Program-made: the position numbers and the translations under genes
Notes under the pieces: generated by a model
What the model was told of the DNA's origin: nothing
Databases searched by the model: none
Seen by the model: only the letters and a program-made list of their open reading frames with translations
In this document: positions 29,947-39,382 of the stretch, in pieces
Position numbering within the stretch: position 1 is the stretch's first letter
Layout of the letters: each line of letters opens with the position of its first letter
Source: Parvimonas sp. oral taxon 393 str. F0440
GTDB taxonomy: Bacteria; Bacillota; Clostridia; Tissierellales; Peptoniphilaceae
Assembly (NCBI GenBank): GCA_000223315.2
Contig: AFUS01000004.1
Coordinates: forward strand, 638,991 to 702,990
Length of the DNA: 64,000 nucleotides
Direction of reading: 5' to 3'

Positions 29947-29956
29947 GGAGGTAAAT

Positions 29957-31174
29957 ATGAATAAAATAAATTTTGATGATAAATTATATAATATTTTAAA
30001 TGGAAATGAAAAACTTTTACAATTTTTTATTAATAATGGTTTTGATCAATTAAAAAATGAAAAAATGTTAAAAACAATGGGTAAAATGGTTTCTTTAAAT
30101 ATGGCTTTAAAAGTTAGAGGAATTAATAAAGCTGCTTTCGAAGAAAAGCTAGATTTGTTTTTGAATGACGAACATAGTTCTGTTGATAAATCACTTGAAG
30201 AAGAAAACTCATTAACAGGGGATGTTATTGTAAAAGGTGTTTTACCATGTCCTTTAAAAATTCCTATTCTAGATGCTCTTGATAAATTTGTTGAAGATGA
30301 AAAGACGAAAGATTTAACAATTGGATATGAACTAAAGTCAGCAAATTTAGGTTTAGATTGGATTGAAAATGATATTGATTCCGGAGATATTAATAAGGTT
30401 GCAGATATTATGATTTCAGCAGGTTTTGAGTTATTTTTTGATAAAGATAAATTTGGGAAATTTTTTGAAGAGGATAAATTTTATATAGAAAATAAGCAGA
30501 TGAATAAAGACTTTGATAATGAAAAAATCTGTTTAAGAGATCCAAAAAATATCTACAATATTATTGCAGTAGTTCCTTGTGTATTTTTAGTGAATGAAAA
30601 TAATCTTAATGGAAGAAAAATTCCTACTTCTTGGGAAGATTTACTTTTTAGCGGAGATTATATTGATAGTGTAGCGATACCGTTATCTGATTTAGATATG
30701 TTTAATGCTTTAGTTGTAAACATTTATGCAAAATGGGGAATTAAAGGAATCAAGGCATTGGCAAAAATATATAAGAAAAGTTTACATCCTGCAGAAATGG
30801 TTAAGAAAAAAGGAGATTCAAAAAATAATCCACTTGTTAGTATAACACCATATTTTTTTACACAAATGGTATCAAGAAGTTCTGCACTAAAAGTTGTTTG
30901 GCCAAAAGATGGTGCAATTGTCAGCCCTGTGTTTATAATGGCTAAAAAGGATAATGAAAAAGCTCAAAAAGTTGTTGAATTTTTTAGAAATGAAGATGTT
31001 GGAAAATTACTTTCTTCAAATGGAAAATTTCCTACTACAGTTTATGGTGTAGATAATATGATGAATAAAGACTATGGATTTTTATTCTGTGGTTGGGATT
31101 ATATTCATAATAATGATATAGTAAAGGTTATGGAAGAATCTGAAAGGATTTTTAATGAAGAAATATTAAAATAG
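29957..31174 (+). CDS. Cytosolic substrate-binding-like protein with DUF1858-like N terminus
   Basis: A 405-residue protein with no signal peptide or lipobox. The first 70 or so residues (LYNILNGNEKLLQFFINNGFDQL and MVSLNMALKVRGIN) resemble a DUF1858/ScdA-N domain. The rest looks like a type II periplasmic binding fold of the iron/thiosulfate class: VKGVLPCPLKIPILDALDKF, VVPCVFLVNENNL, IPTSWEDLLFSGDY, VIVMAKKDNEKAQKVVEFF-like and the late SNGKFPTT block. Cysteines in LPCPLK and VVPCVF could bind a metal or cofactor. A binding protein kept in the cytoplasm, next to a GTPase and a soluble ABC ATPase and without a permease, is unusual. Function unknown; cofactor or metal handling is inference. 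AAGGAGG precedes the ATG. Confidence 0.7.
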   Translation: MNKINFDDKLYNILNGNEKLLQFFINNGFDQLKNEKMLKTMGKMVSLNMALKVRGINKAAFEEKLDLFLNDEHSSVDKSLEEENSLTGDVIVKGVLPCPLKIPILDALDKFVEDEKTKDLTIGYELKSANLGLDWIENDIDSGDINKVADIMISAGFELFFDKDKFGKFFEEDKFYIENKQMNKDFDNEKICLRDPKNIYNIIAVVPCVFLVNENNLNGRKIPTSWEDLLFSGDYIDSVAIPLSDLDMFNALVVNIYAKWGIKGIKALAKIYKKSLHPAEMVKKKGDSKNNPLVSITPYFFTQMVSRSSALKVVWPKDGAIVSPVFIMAKKDNEKAQKVVEFFRNEDVGKLLSSNGKFPTTVYGVDNMMNKDYGFLFCGWDYIHNNDIVKVMEESERIFNEEILK

Positions 31175-31182
31175 AGGTTTAT

Positions 31183-31884
31183 ATGAATTTAGTAGTATTT
31201 TCAGGTCCTCCTTCATCAGGGAAGACCAGTGTAATAGTAAAGACAATTGAAAACTTAAAAAATAGAGGTATTAAAGCAGGAGTAGTTAAGTTTGACTGTT
31301 TATATACTGATGACGATTTAATTTATAAAAAAAATAATATTTTAGTTAGAAAAGGTCTTTCGGGCGCCTTATGTCCGGATCACTTCTTTGTTTCAAATAT
31401 TGAAGAGGTTGTTCAATGGGGAATTAGTAATGAATTGGACATTTTAATAACAGAATCAGCTGGACTTTGCAATAGATGTTCACCATATATTAAAAATATA
31501 AAAGCTGTTTGTGTTATTGATAATTTATCTGGTATAAATACACCTAAAAAAATTGGTCCAATGTTAAAAAGTGCGGATTATGTTGTTATAACAAAAGGAG
31601 ATATTGTTTCCCAGGCTGAAAGAGAAGTTTTTTCTTCAAGAGTTGCTTCTGTTAATCCAAGTTCTATAGTTATGAATATAAATGGACTTACAGGACAAGG
31701 AACTTATGAATTAAGTACTTTATTGTATGATGAAAAGAATTCAATAAATACAGTTAATGGTATGGAATTAAAATTTGCGATGCCGACTGCATTGTGTTCT
31801 TACTGCTTGGGAGAGAAGAAAATAGGAGCAAAATATCAAATGGGAAATATCAAAAAAATGAAATTGGAGGATAAAAATGCGTAA
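31183..31884 (+). CDS. SIMIBI-class (HypB/CobW-like) P-loop GTPase
   Basis: A 233-residue P-loop protein opening with VVFSGPPSSGKTSVIVKTIE (Walker A at residues 6-14). ITESAGLCNRCSPYI (about 95-109) sits where HypB/UreG-type proteins have their switch and carries a CxxC. VITKGDIVSQAE resembles a G4-type specificity motif (TKxD altered to TKGD). A second CxxC is near the C terminus in ALCSYCLGEKKIG. Metal-center maturation GTPases of this class insert Ni, Co or Zn. The paired cysteines suggest metal binding. It starts eight bases after the binding-protein gene and overlaps the ATPase gene by eight bases, so the three form one operon. Confidence 0.75.
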   Translation: MNLVVFSGPPSSGKTSVIVKTIENLKNRGIKAGVVKFDCLYTDDDLIYKKNNILVRKGLSGALCPDHFFVSNIEEVVQWGISNELDILITESAGLCNRCSPYIKNIKAVCVIDNLSGINTPKKIGPMLKSADYVVITKGDIVSQAEREVFSSRVASVNPSSIVMNINGLTGQGTYELSTLLYDEKNSINTVNGMELKFAMPTALCSYCLGEKKIGAKYQMGNIKKMKLEDKNA

Positions 31885-32884
31885 TCTAAAAATTGAAAAA
31901 TTAATTGAAAAATATCCTTTTGTTGAAGTTTTTTTTGAAGAAAATAACTTTGATATTTCAAATAGTAAACATTTATCATTTGCAGAGTATTTACATTCAT
32001 TTTCTGAAGAAGAAAAAGAAGAACTTGCGATAGACGAAGAACTGCTTTGTGATTCATTAGAAATATATATAAATCAAATGAAAAGTTTTTTAGGACTAGA
32101 AGATGATGAAGTAAATTCAATAACTCTACTTGCCGGTACAGATAAGTTCGGTAATAGAGAAAACTATGATGAATTTAAAATTAATAAATCAGAAATAGTT
32201 TCAATAGTTGGACCAACAGGAAGTGGAAAATCAAGACTATTAGGAGATATTGAATGGGTAGCAGATAGAGATACTCCCACTAATAGAAAAATTTTAATAA
32301 ATGGGAAAGACGCTGATAAGAAATGGAGATTAAGTGCTAATAATAAATTAGTATCTCAACTTTCTCAAAATATGAATTTTGTTATGGATTTATCCGCTTA
32401 TGAATTTATAGAACTTCACGCTAAAAGTAGAATGGTTGAAAATGAAGAAGAAGTTATTAATAAAATCATTGTAGAGGCGAATAAATTAGCAGGAGAAAAA
32501 TTTGACTTAAATACTCCTATTACTTCATTAAGTGGTGGGCAGTCAAGGGCATTAATGATTGCAGATACAGCAATTTTAAGTTCATCTCCGATTGTTTTGA
32601 TTGATGAGATTGAAAATGCAGGAATTGATAGGAAAAAAGCTTTAGATTTACTAGTAAGTGAAAATAAAATTGTTTTAATGGCAACACATGACCCGATATT
32701 AGCTTTGATTGCTGATAAGAGAATTGTAATAAATAATGGAGCTATAGTTGCGATACATAAAACAACTGAAAAAGAAAAGGAATTACTTTTAGAACTTGAA
32801 AAAATGGATAATGTTATTCAAGATTTAAGAAAAGAATTAAGATATGGCAACTCACTTTCCAATTTTAAAATAAATTCTAAATGA
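31877..32884 (+). CDS. Soluble ABC-type ATPase with DUF1858-like N terminus
   Basis: A 335-residue protein. Residues 1-65 (LIEKYPFVEVFFEENNFDIS, SFAEYLHSFSEEEKEELAID) look like the small helical domain also seen on the binding protein of this operon. An ABC ATPase follows with Walker A GPTGSGKS (112-119), signature LSGGQ (218-222), Walker B VLIDE (240-244) and H-loop ATHDP (about 273). There is no membrane domain and no permease gene nearby. The ABC domain may power a conformational step in cofactor delivery rather than transport; that is inference. The ATG lies behind TTGGAGG inside the end of the GTPase gene. Confidence 0.75.
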   Translation: MRNLKIEKLIEKYPFVEVFFEENNFDISNSKHLSFAEYLHSFSEEEKEELAIDEELLCDSLEIYINQMKSFLGLEDDEVNSITLLAGTDKFGNRENYDEFKINKSEIVSIVGPTGSGKSRLLGDIEWVADRDTPTNRKILINGKDADKKWRLSANNKLVSQLSQNMNFVMDLSAYEFIELHAKSRMVENEEEVINKIIVEANKLAGEKFDLNTPITSLSGGQSRALMIADTAILSSSPIVLIDEIENAGIDRKKALDLLVSENKIVLMATHDPILALIADKRIVINNGAIVAIHKTTEKEKELLLELEKMDNVIQDLRKELRYGNSLSNFKINSK

Positions 32885-32913
32885 TTGACTTTTTTAATTT
32901 GCTGTATTATAAT
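32885..32913 (+). promoter_or_regulatory. Promoter of the small membrane-protein pair
   Basis: TTGACT (32885-32890), 17-base spacer, TATAAT (32908-32913), 46 bases before the next ATG, overlapping the end of the ATPase gene. Confidence 0.7.
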
Positions 32914-32959
32914 ACTTTTATAAAGTATACATTGTACAGTGAAATAGGAGGAAATTATT

Positions 32960-33375
32960 ATGAAATCGAGAACAATTTCTGTTTTAAGCATATTTTTGTT
33001 TATAATATCATTTTTTCTTTTAGAAAATATAATGTTAAATCAAGAGTTTACATTTAATTATTATAGATATATATTAATTAATATTTTTAGAGTGAATAAG
33101 ATATTGTCACCACCTGAATATGGTTTGACTCATATATTTTTTACAGCATATTACTTTATTCGATTTTAAATTTAATTTTCTGTTCAAACAAAATATATTT
33201 AATTATAAATCAAATATTTTTGAGTATATATTTTATTCTCAATATATATCCAATAACTATAGGACGTGCCGGTTTTGAAGATAATATTTCAATGATGTAT
33301 TTTTTTACAAATATATTGATAATAATTTTGCTACATCTTATTAATTTATACCAATTTAAACATCTTAAAAATTAA
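32960..33375 (+). CDS. Small multi-pass membrane protein, one apparent frameshift
   Basis: Starts MKSRTISVLSIFLFIISFFL behind ATAGGAGG. The frame stops at 33169, but adding one T to the T6 run at 33137-33142 joins it to a long open frame ending at 33375 (HIFFYSILLYSILNLIFCSN and on to FKHLKN). The corrected product is about 138 residues with four likely membrane helices and no recognisable catalytic motif. Function unknown. Its neighbour at 33415 has similar size, topology and the same kind of break, so the two could be a tandem pair. Confidence 0.6.
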
Positions 33376-33414
33376 GTTTTAATAAATAACAGATTTTATA
33401 TTGAGGTGTTGGTT

Positions 33415-33830
33415 ATGAATATTGCTAAAAATTTTTTATAAAATATTTATGGATTGTAAATTTTGTTATATTTATTGTTCTGATGTTTATGCTGGATTAT
33501 GTCGATTTAAATAATGAGTATATATACAGTGTTGATAAATATTTATTTCTAATGGTTTTGCCGATAATTGATGAACTTAATGGAGGGACATTCATTGTCA
33601 TACTCTTATTATATATGACATTTTCAATTTTGTATAAGATAAATTATAAATTTTTAATTATAAATTTATGCTATTTAATATTTCAATTATTAGTAATATT
33701 GTATCCAGTTGTATTCGGGAAAGTCGAATTATTAGGCTCTAAATCAATATTCTTGTTTATAATTATAATAATAATTCATTTTATTTTGATTTTTATTAAT
33801 ACATTTCTTATAAAATTTAATTATGATTGA
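33415..33830 (+). CDS. Second small multi-pass membrane protein, one apparent frameshift
   Basis: ATG at 33415 behind TTGAGGTG. MNIAKNF then hits a stop; one T added to the T6 run at 33432-33437 gives a continuous frame FFIKYLWIVNFVIFIVLMF to MFMLDYVDLNNEY and on to LIKFNYD. About 138 residues, four likely membrane helices, with a conserved-looking acidic loop DYVDLNNEYIYSVDKY. Not recognised. A terminator follows at 33838. Confidence 0.6.
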
Positions 33831-33837
33831 ATATTTT

Positions 33838-33866
33838 AAAAGGAGGAATTTTAATTTCTCCTTTTA
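33838..33866 (+). terminator. Terminator after the membrane-protein pair
   Basis: Stem AAAAGGAG/CTCCTTTT, extended inside by AATT/AATT, with a short T tract. Confidence 0.7.
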
Positions 33867-33942
33867 TATTGCAAAAAATGTGGTATAATAATCATATCTT
33901 TACACATTTTATGAAGATATATTTTTTATTGTGAGGGATTTT

Positions 33943-36302
33943 ATGTTTGAACTTTTATCTCCGGCGGGTTCTATGGAATCCTTGAAAGCCGGAATTCAAA
34001 ATGGAGCAGATGCTATTTATCTAGGTGGTAGCAGTTTTGGAGCAAGAGCTTCTGCAACAAATTTTGACAATGATGAGCTTATAGAAGCTGTAAAATATGC
34101 AAAACTTAGGAATGTATATATATTTGTTACTGTTAATACATCTATTAAAGAAACTGAAGTTGAAGAATTGATTTCTTATACAGATTTTTTATATAAAATT
34201 GGTGTGGATGCAATAATTTTATCCGATATTGGAGTTGCAGAAGTTTTAAGAAAAAGATATCCAAATATGGAACTTCATGCATCAACTCAAATATCTGCAC
34301 ATTCATTAAATGACGTTTTAGAATTAAAAAAAGTTGGATTTGATAGAGTAGTTCTTGCAAGAGAACTTAGTATAGAAGAGATTAAGGAAATCTGTGATAA
34401 TGTTGATATAGATATTGAGGTATTTATTCACGGAGCTATCTGTGTAAGTTACTCAGGACAATGTCTTATGAGCTCAATGATTGGAGATCGTTCAGGAAAC
34501 AGAGGTCGTTGTGCTCAACCTTGTAGACAAAGTTATAAATTGATTAACAAAACAACAGGAAAGGCAATTGATGTAAATGGAAGTTACTTATTGAGTCCAA
34601 AAGATTTATGTAGTATAGAAAATATCGAAAAAATATTAGATACGGGTGTTAAATCTTTAAAAATTGAAGGAAGAATGAAAAGACCAGAATATGTAGCAGT
34701 TGTTACATCAAGATACAGAAAAACTATAGACAATTACATAAATAATAAAATTACAGATGATAAAAAGGCTTTAAAAGAAGATTTAGAAGCTATTTTTAAT
34801 AGAAAATTCACATCAGGATACCTTATGAGTAAAAACGGTTCTGATATTATTAATTTAGATAAGCCTAATAATGTTGGAGTTAAAGTAGGAGAAGTTTTAA
34901 ATTTCAATACCAAAAAAAGAAATTGAAAATAATATTATCCGGTAAACTTTCAAAGGGAGACGGCATTAATTTAGGTGGAGGAAATATTGGTAGAATAATT
35001 AAAAATGGAGAAAGTTTTGACTTTGGAGTAGCTGGAGAAATAATAGAAATTGATTTCTTAAAAGATATAAAGCCAAAAACTCCAGTTTACAAAACTTCCG
35101 ATAAATTACTAGTAGATAGTGCTAATAAATCATTTAGAGAAGGAATTGAAAATAAAAAAATAAATTTAAAATGTGAAATTTTTATAAAAGTTGGTGAAAA
35201 AGCAAGGTTTGTTTTAGAAAATATCGAAGTTTATTCAGATGAAAAAATAGAAAAATCAAAGAATAAAGAAGTTGAAATAGATAAGATTATTGAAAAATTA
35301 TCTAAAACTGGAGGAACACCTTATATTTTTGTTTTTAAGAATATTTGTATCGATAAAGATGCCTTTATTCCGGTTTCAGTATTAAATAATATGAGAAGAA
35401 AAGCAGTTGAAAAATATGAGGAATATAAACTGAATTTTTCAACAAAAAGAATTATATGTCCTTCTCAAAATTTTAGTTATCAAAATGGTAAAAAGGTATT
35501 TAATAAAAAGATTACATTAAAAGTACGTAAAAATACTCAACTGGAAAAAATTATTGAAAATCCAAATATATCAGAATTTATAAAAGAAATTTACACTGAA
35601 GATTTTACTTTGCTTGAAAAATATTATAATAAATTTAAAACTATGGGGATAAATATAATTTACAGTGCTCCAGGTGTTATAAGAAACGAAGAGTATTCTC
35701 TATTAGAAAAATATTTATCCAAAATAAATGATGAAATTTTTAATAAAGTTCAAATATCAACTTGGGGTTCAAAAAACTTTTTTAAATCAAAATTTGGTAC
35801 TAAAAAATTTAATATAGACACATATTTTAATATCTATAATTCATATTCATTGAAATTTTTTGAAAAATATTTTGATGCTGAAGATATAACAATTTCACAA
35901 GAAATAAATAAATTTGAAATAAAAAACTTGTTGGATAAGTCAAAAGAAAGAAATTCAAATGTCGATATGATTATTTATGGACATACAAGATCAATGCTTA
36001 CAGAATATTGTGCAATGGGAGTTTTGACAAAAGATTGTCATAAAGATAGACGTTGTGCTGAATGTGCAAGAAGTGATTATGTTTTAAAAGATATGGAGAA
36101 TAGAAAATTTAGACTATTTCAAGATATGTTTTGCAGAACTGAAATAAGAAATCATATTGCGCTGGATTTAAGAGAAAATATAAAAGAAATATTTGAATTG
36201 GGAGTTGACAGAGTAAGACTTGATTTTACTTATGAAGATTCTGATATGCTCTATAAAATTTTAAAAGAATGTATTGAATGTATAAAATATTCAAAAAAAT
36301 AA
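33943..36302 (+). CDS. U32 family peptidase-like protein (RlhA type), one apparent frameshift
   Basis: Large U32-type protein, about 786 residues once the break is repaired. Starts MFELLSPAGSMESLKAGIQNG behind GAGGGA; a GTG at 33931 overlaps that site. The U32 signature is EVFIHGAICVSYSGQC and the Fe-S cysteine pair NRGRCAQPCRQ. The frame breaks at the A7 run 34912-34918; one A joins NTKKKK to LKIILSGKLSKGDGINLGGG. The C-terminal half has further cysteines (CHKDRRCAECARS, FCRTEI). Members of this family with long C-terminal regions (RlhA/YdcP) hydroxylate C2501 of 23S rRNA rather than degrade protein, so an RNA-modification role is likely but not certain. Confidence 0.85.
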
Positions 36303-36356
36303 AAGATACAAATGCTTTTAAAGGCCATTATATAAATTCAGTTAACTAATACAAAG

Positions 36357-36391
36357 GTAGTATTTTTAAAATTTTAAATACTACTTTTTTT
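36357..36391 (+). terminator. Terminator after the U32 gene
   Basis: Perfect 9-bp stem GTAGTATTT/AAATACTAC with a 10-base A/T loop, then T7. Confidence 0.85.
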
Positions 36392-36628
36392 ATTGAATGA
36401 TAACAAAACAATTAGTTACTTATAATATGGAAAACCGGTATTAAGTAAAAAGTAATATTTTAATAAAAATGGACTATGTTTTATGAAAAAATTTTTAAAA
36501 CATTGAAAAATGGATAAATTTTTGATAAAATTAATGTCAAGGTGAAAAGTATACCTTTTTAAGATATGTTTTATAAAGTATGTAATTAAAGAATTTTGTG
36601 ATTTTATAATAAAAATAGGGAAGTGTAT
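36392..36628. other. AT-rich intergenic stretch
   Basis: About 240 bases between the U32 terminator and the NusG_II gene. No believable open frame on either strand and no clear consensus promoter; the weak TATAAT at 36421-36426 has no good -35 partner. Confidence 0.5.
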
Positions 36629-36996
36629 ATGAAAAAAGGAGATATTATTGTTATTTTTAGTTTGATTATTATTTTTTCTTTTCATTTGTATATATAAATA
36701 AAAGTTTTATAACAACTGAAGATAAATATATAAGTGTTCAAGTAAACGGAGAGGAAATTAAACAGATAACATTTGGCAACGAAAAGAAAGTTTACCCTAT
36801 AAGAACATCTTTTGGAATTAATGTTTTAGAAGTTGACAATGACGGGGTTAGAGTTATTGAGGCAAATTGTCCTGATAAACTGGATGTTAAGTTTGGTAAA
36901 ATTAGTAAAGTTGGACAGGCAATTATTTGTATGCCTAATAGATTGGTTATACAAATTAAATCAAGACAAAATAATGATTTGGATGTGGTAAATTAA
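36629..36996 (+). CDS. NusG domain II-containing exported protein, one apparent frameshift
   Basis: ATG at 36629 behind AGGGAAGTG. MKKGDIIVIFSLIII is a signal anchor. One T added to the T6 run at 36672-36677 joins it to FFFSFVYINKSFITTEDKYISVQVNGEEIKQI and on to the stop at 36994. The corrected product is about 122 residues and matches the NusG_II (PF07009) layout: an N-terminal helix then a small beta domain with CPDKLDV and ISKVGQAIICMPNRLVIQI. Its stop overlaps the start of a Gx transporter gene, a pairing commonly seen in Clostridia. Function unknown. Confidence 0.8.
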
Positions 36997-37496
36997 TGAA
37001 TGTAAAAAAAGTTATTTTAATTTCTTTGTTTGTTTCAATTGCTTTAGTTGTATCTTTGCTTGAGTATTATATTCCAATACCCATTCCAAATGTAAGATTG
37101 GGCTTATCAAATGTAATAATTATAAACTCAATTATACTTTTCGGTTTTAAAGAAACATTTTTTATTTCGTTTTTAAAGGCGGTTTTATTGGTAATAATAT
37201 TAGGTAATCCGGTAAGTTTTATATACAATTTTTCAGCGGGATTTACAAGCATTGTTACTATGTATATATCAAATAAGTTTTGTAGTAGATTTTTAAGTTT
37301 AATAGGAATAAGTGTTTTAGGGTCTGTTTCTCATGTTATGGTTCAAATATTAGTTTCTATGATACTTTTAAATACAAATACTTTGGTTAATTTTATTCCT
37401 TTCCTAGGTATAATAGGAATTTTTACCGGAATTTTAGTTGGGATTATTTCTAATTATATGTATAAAATTTTAAGAGGTAATTATGTCAAGCTATAA
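36996..37496 (+). CDS. Gx transporter family protein
   Basis: A 166-residue, five-to-six-helix membrane protein often misnamed heptaprenyl diphosphate synthase component I (HepT-like). The helix with PIPIPNVRLGLSNVIIINSIILFG is the recognition block, related to ECF-type substrate-binding membrane proteins. It starts in the stop codon of the NusG_II gene (TAATG), and its end overlaps radC by 14 bases. The partner arrangement suggests small-molecule uptake, but the substrate is unknown. Confidence 0.82.
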   Translation: MNVKKVILISLFVSIALVVSLLEYYIPIPIPNVRLGLSNVIIINSIILFGFKETFFISFLKAVLLVIILGNPVSFIYNFSAGFTSIVTMYISNKFCSRFLSLIGISVLGSVSHVMVQILVSMILLNTNTLVNFIPFLGIIGIFTGILVGIISNYMYKILRGNYVKL

Positions 37497-38346
37497 TTAT
37501 GAAGATTTTTTAAAAGATTTAAAAATATTTTTGAATGATGAGAAACTAAAAGATAAAAAAATATTTGAAAAAGAAATCAAAGAAGAAGGGTTGTCTTTTG
37601 TAGATAAAACTGTAAATGAAGTTAATAGTGTAAAAAATATAGAATATAAAGATATAGATACTTTTACTATTTCTATAAAAGAATTACAAGAAACTGATAA
37701 ACCAAGAGAAAAACTTTATAAATTCGGATCTGAAAAATTAAGTGAATACGAGCTTATAGCAATTTTAATTCGTAGCGGATCAAAAAAAGAGGATGTTTTA
37801 ACTCTTTCAAAGAAATTATGGCAATATATGAATAAATTTCATAGGATAAGTGAAATTACAATTAATGATTTGATGAAAATAGACGGAATAGGATTGTCTA
37901 AGGCATGTTCTATAATTTCTGCATTGGAGCTTTCTAAAAGACTGAATATGAGAGAATGTGTTGATAATTTTTCATTTTGTTCTCCAAAAAGTGTTGCAGA
38001 TATTTTTATGAATATATTAAGGGATGAAATGAAAGAACATTTTTATGTTCTTTTGCTAGATACTAAGAATAAAATAATTTCTTGGGACGAAATATCAAAA
38101 GGTGATTTAAATTCATCAATAGTTCATCCTAGAGAAGTTTTTAAATATGCTTTGAAATACAGTGCAAACAGTATTATTTGTTTGCATAATCATCCAAGTG
38201 GAGATCCAACTCCAAGTTCTCAAGATATAGATATAACAAAAAGATTGGAAGAGGTCGGAGATTTGGTAGGAATAAGATTGTTGGATCATATTATAATCGG
38301 ATATAATAAATATATAAGTTTAAAAGAAAAGGGATTAATGAGATAA
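37483..38346 (+). CDS. radC: RadC/MPN (JAB) domain protein
   Basis: A 287-residue RadC family protein. Residues 1-65 are an acidic/lysine-rich extension not found in most RadCs (about 225 residues). The helix-hairpin-helix region (KIDGIGLSKACSIISALELSKR) precedes the JAB/MPN zinc motif HNHPSGDPTPSSQDID with the upstream glutamate in the IISWDEIS region. Despite its name the family's role in DNA repair is not proven. It lies immediately ahead of mreB, a gene order common to many bacteria. AGAGGTAATT precedes the start. Confidence 0.9.
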   Translation: MSSYNYEDFLKDLKIFLNDEKLKDKKIFEKEIKEEGLSFVDKTVNEVNSVKNIEYKDIDTFTISIKELQETDKPREKLYKFGSEKLSEYELIAILIRSGSKKEDVLTLSKKLWQYMNKFHRISEITINDLMKIDGIGLSKACSIISALELSKRLNMRECVDNFSFCSPKSVADIFMNILRDEMKEHFYVLLLDTKNKIISWDEISKGDLNSSIVHPREVFKYALKYSANSIICLHNHPSGDPTPSSQDIDITKRLEEVGDLVGIRLLDHIIIGYNKYISLKEKGLMR

Positions 38347-38359
38347 GAGAGGTAGAAAA

Positions 38360-39382
38360 ATGGGTTTTTCGTGGATTTTAGGGGAAGATTTAACTTTAGA
38401 TTTAGGTACATCTAACACTCTGATATACTCAAAAAGAAAAGACGGTAAAGTTATTGAACCTTCTGTTGTTGCTGTCGATTTGAATAATTATGAAATAGTT
38501 GCAGTTGGGGAAAAGGCAAAAAGTATGGAGGGAAAAACTCCTGATAATATAATAACATTAGCACCTATTAAGGGAGGAAAAATAATAAACTTTGAGATTG
38601 CTCAAGTAATGCTTACAAATTTATTAAAAAAAGCAAAGTCAAGTTTTTCAATTTTTCATCCAAAGGTGCATATTGCAATATCAAGTGGAATTTCTGAAGT
38701 TGATAGAAGGGCTATTGAAGATTGTGTAATATATTCTGGAGCTAGAAGTGTTGAATTTATTCCCAGTGCAGTTGCATCTGCAATAGGAATGGGACTTCCT
38801 GCTTTAGATCCTTCAGGAAATATTGTTGTAAATATAGGTGGAGGAACTGTAGATGTTTCATTGGTTAGTTTAGGTGGGGTCGTTGCATCTAAATTTGTAG
38901 ATATTGGGGGAGATTCTATTGATTATGATATCGTAAATATTGTTAAAAATAAATATGAGTTAATGATTGATAAAGAAACTGCCGAATTTATAAAAATAAA
39001 TTTATCTTCATTTATTAGTAGTAATATCAGTAATAATCTATCAATTTTTGGCAGAGATATAAACAGTGGAATGCCAAGAAATGCTATGATATATGGTAAA
39101 GATATAACATCTTCATTATTTCCACTTTTTAATGCTGTATCTGATGCAATAAAAGTTATTTTGGAGAAAACACCACCTTCAATGGCAGGAAATGTTTTAA
39201 GAAATGGAATATTTTTAACTGGAGGTTGCTCAAAAATAAATGGTTGTGTTGAATATTTACAAAATGAGTTAAGAATAGGGATTAATGTGTCCGAAAGTCC
39301 ACTGACTTGTACCTGTGAAGGAGCAAGTATTTTAACTAATAATATGAAAGGTAAAAGTAATAGGAGAAAGAATAATGAATAG
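38360..39382 (+). CDS. mreB: Rod shape-determining protein MreB
   Basis: A 340-residue bacterial actin that forms membrane-associated filaments guiding cell-wall synthesis. Phosphate 1 is DLGTSNTLIYS, phosphate 2 NIGGGTVDVSLVSLG, and the adenosine motif LTGGCSKINGC. The sequence is more divergent than typical MreB (IFGRDINSGMPRNAMIYG in place of the usual G-RGxDL-TG-P), so it could be an Mbl/MreBH-type paralogue. It heads mreB-mreC-mreD-mrdA. GAGAGGTAG lies before the ATG. Confidence 0.92.
   Translation: MGFSWILGEDLTLDLGTSNTLIYSKRKDGKVIEPSVVAVDLNNYEIVAVGEKAKSMEGKTPDNIITLAPIKGGKIINFEIAQVMLTNLLKKAKSSFSIFHPKVHIAISSGISEVDRRAIEDCVIYSGARSVEFIPSAVASAIGMGLPALDPSGNIVVNIGGGTVDVSLVSLGGVVASKFVDIGGDSIDYDIVNIVKNKYELMIDKETAEFIKINLSSFISSNISNNLSIFGRDINSGMPRNAMIYGKDITSSLFPLFNAVSDAIKVILEKTPPSMAGNVLRNGIFLTGGCSKINGCVEYLQNELRIGINVSESPLTCTCEGASILTNNMKGKSNRRKNNE

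Noticed and set aside
36416..36685. 89-codon - strand frame before the NusG_II gene
   Set aside because: Low-complexity Ile/Phe/Lys/Asn product from AT-rich sequence, no ribosome site, and it overlaps the better supported + strand gene.
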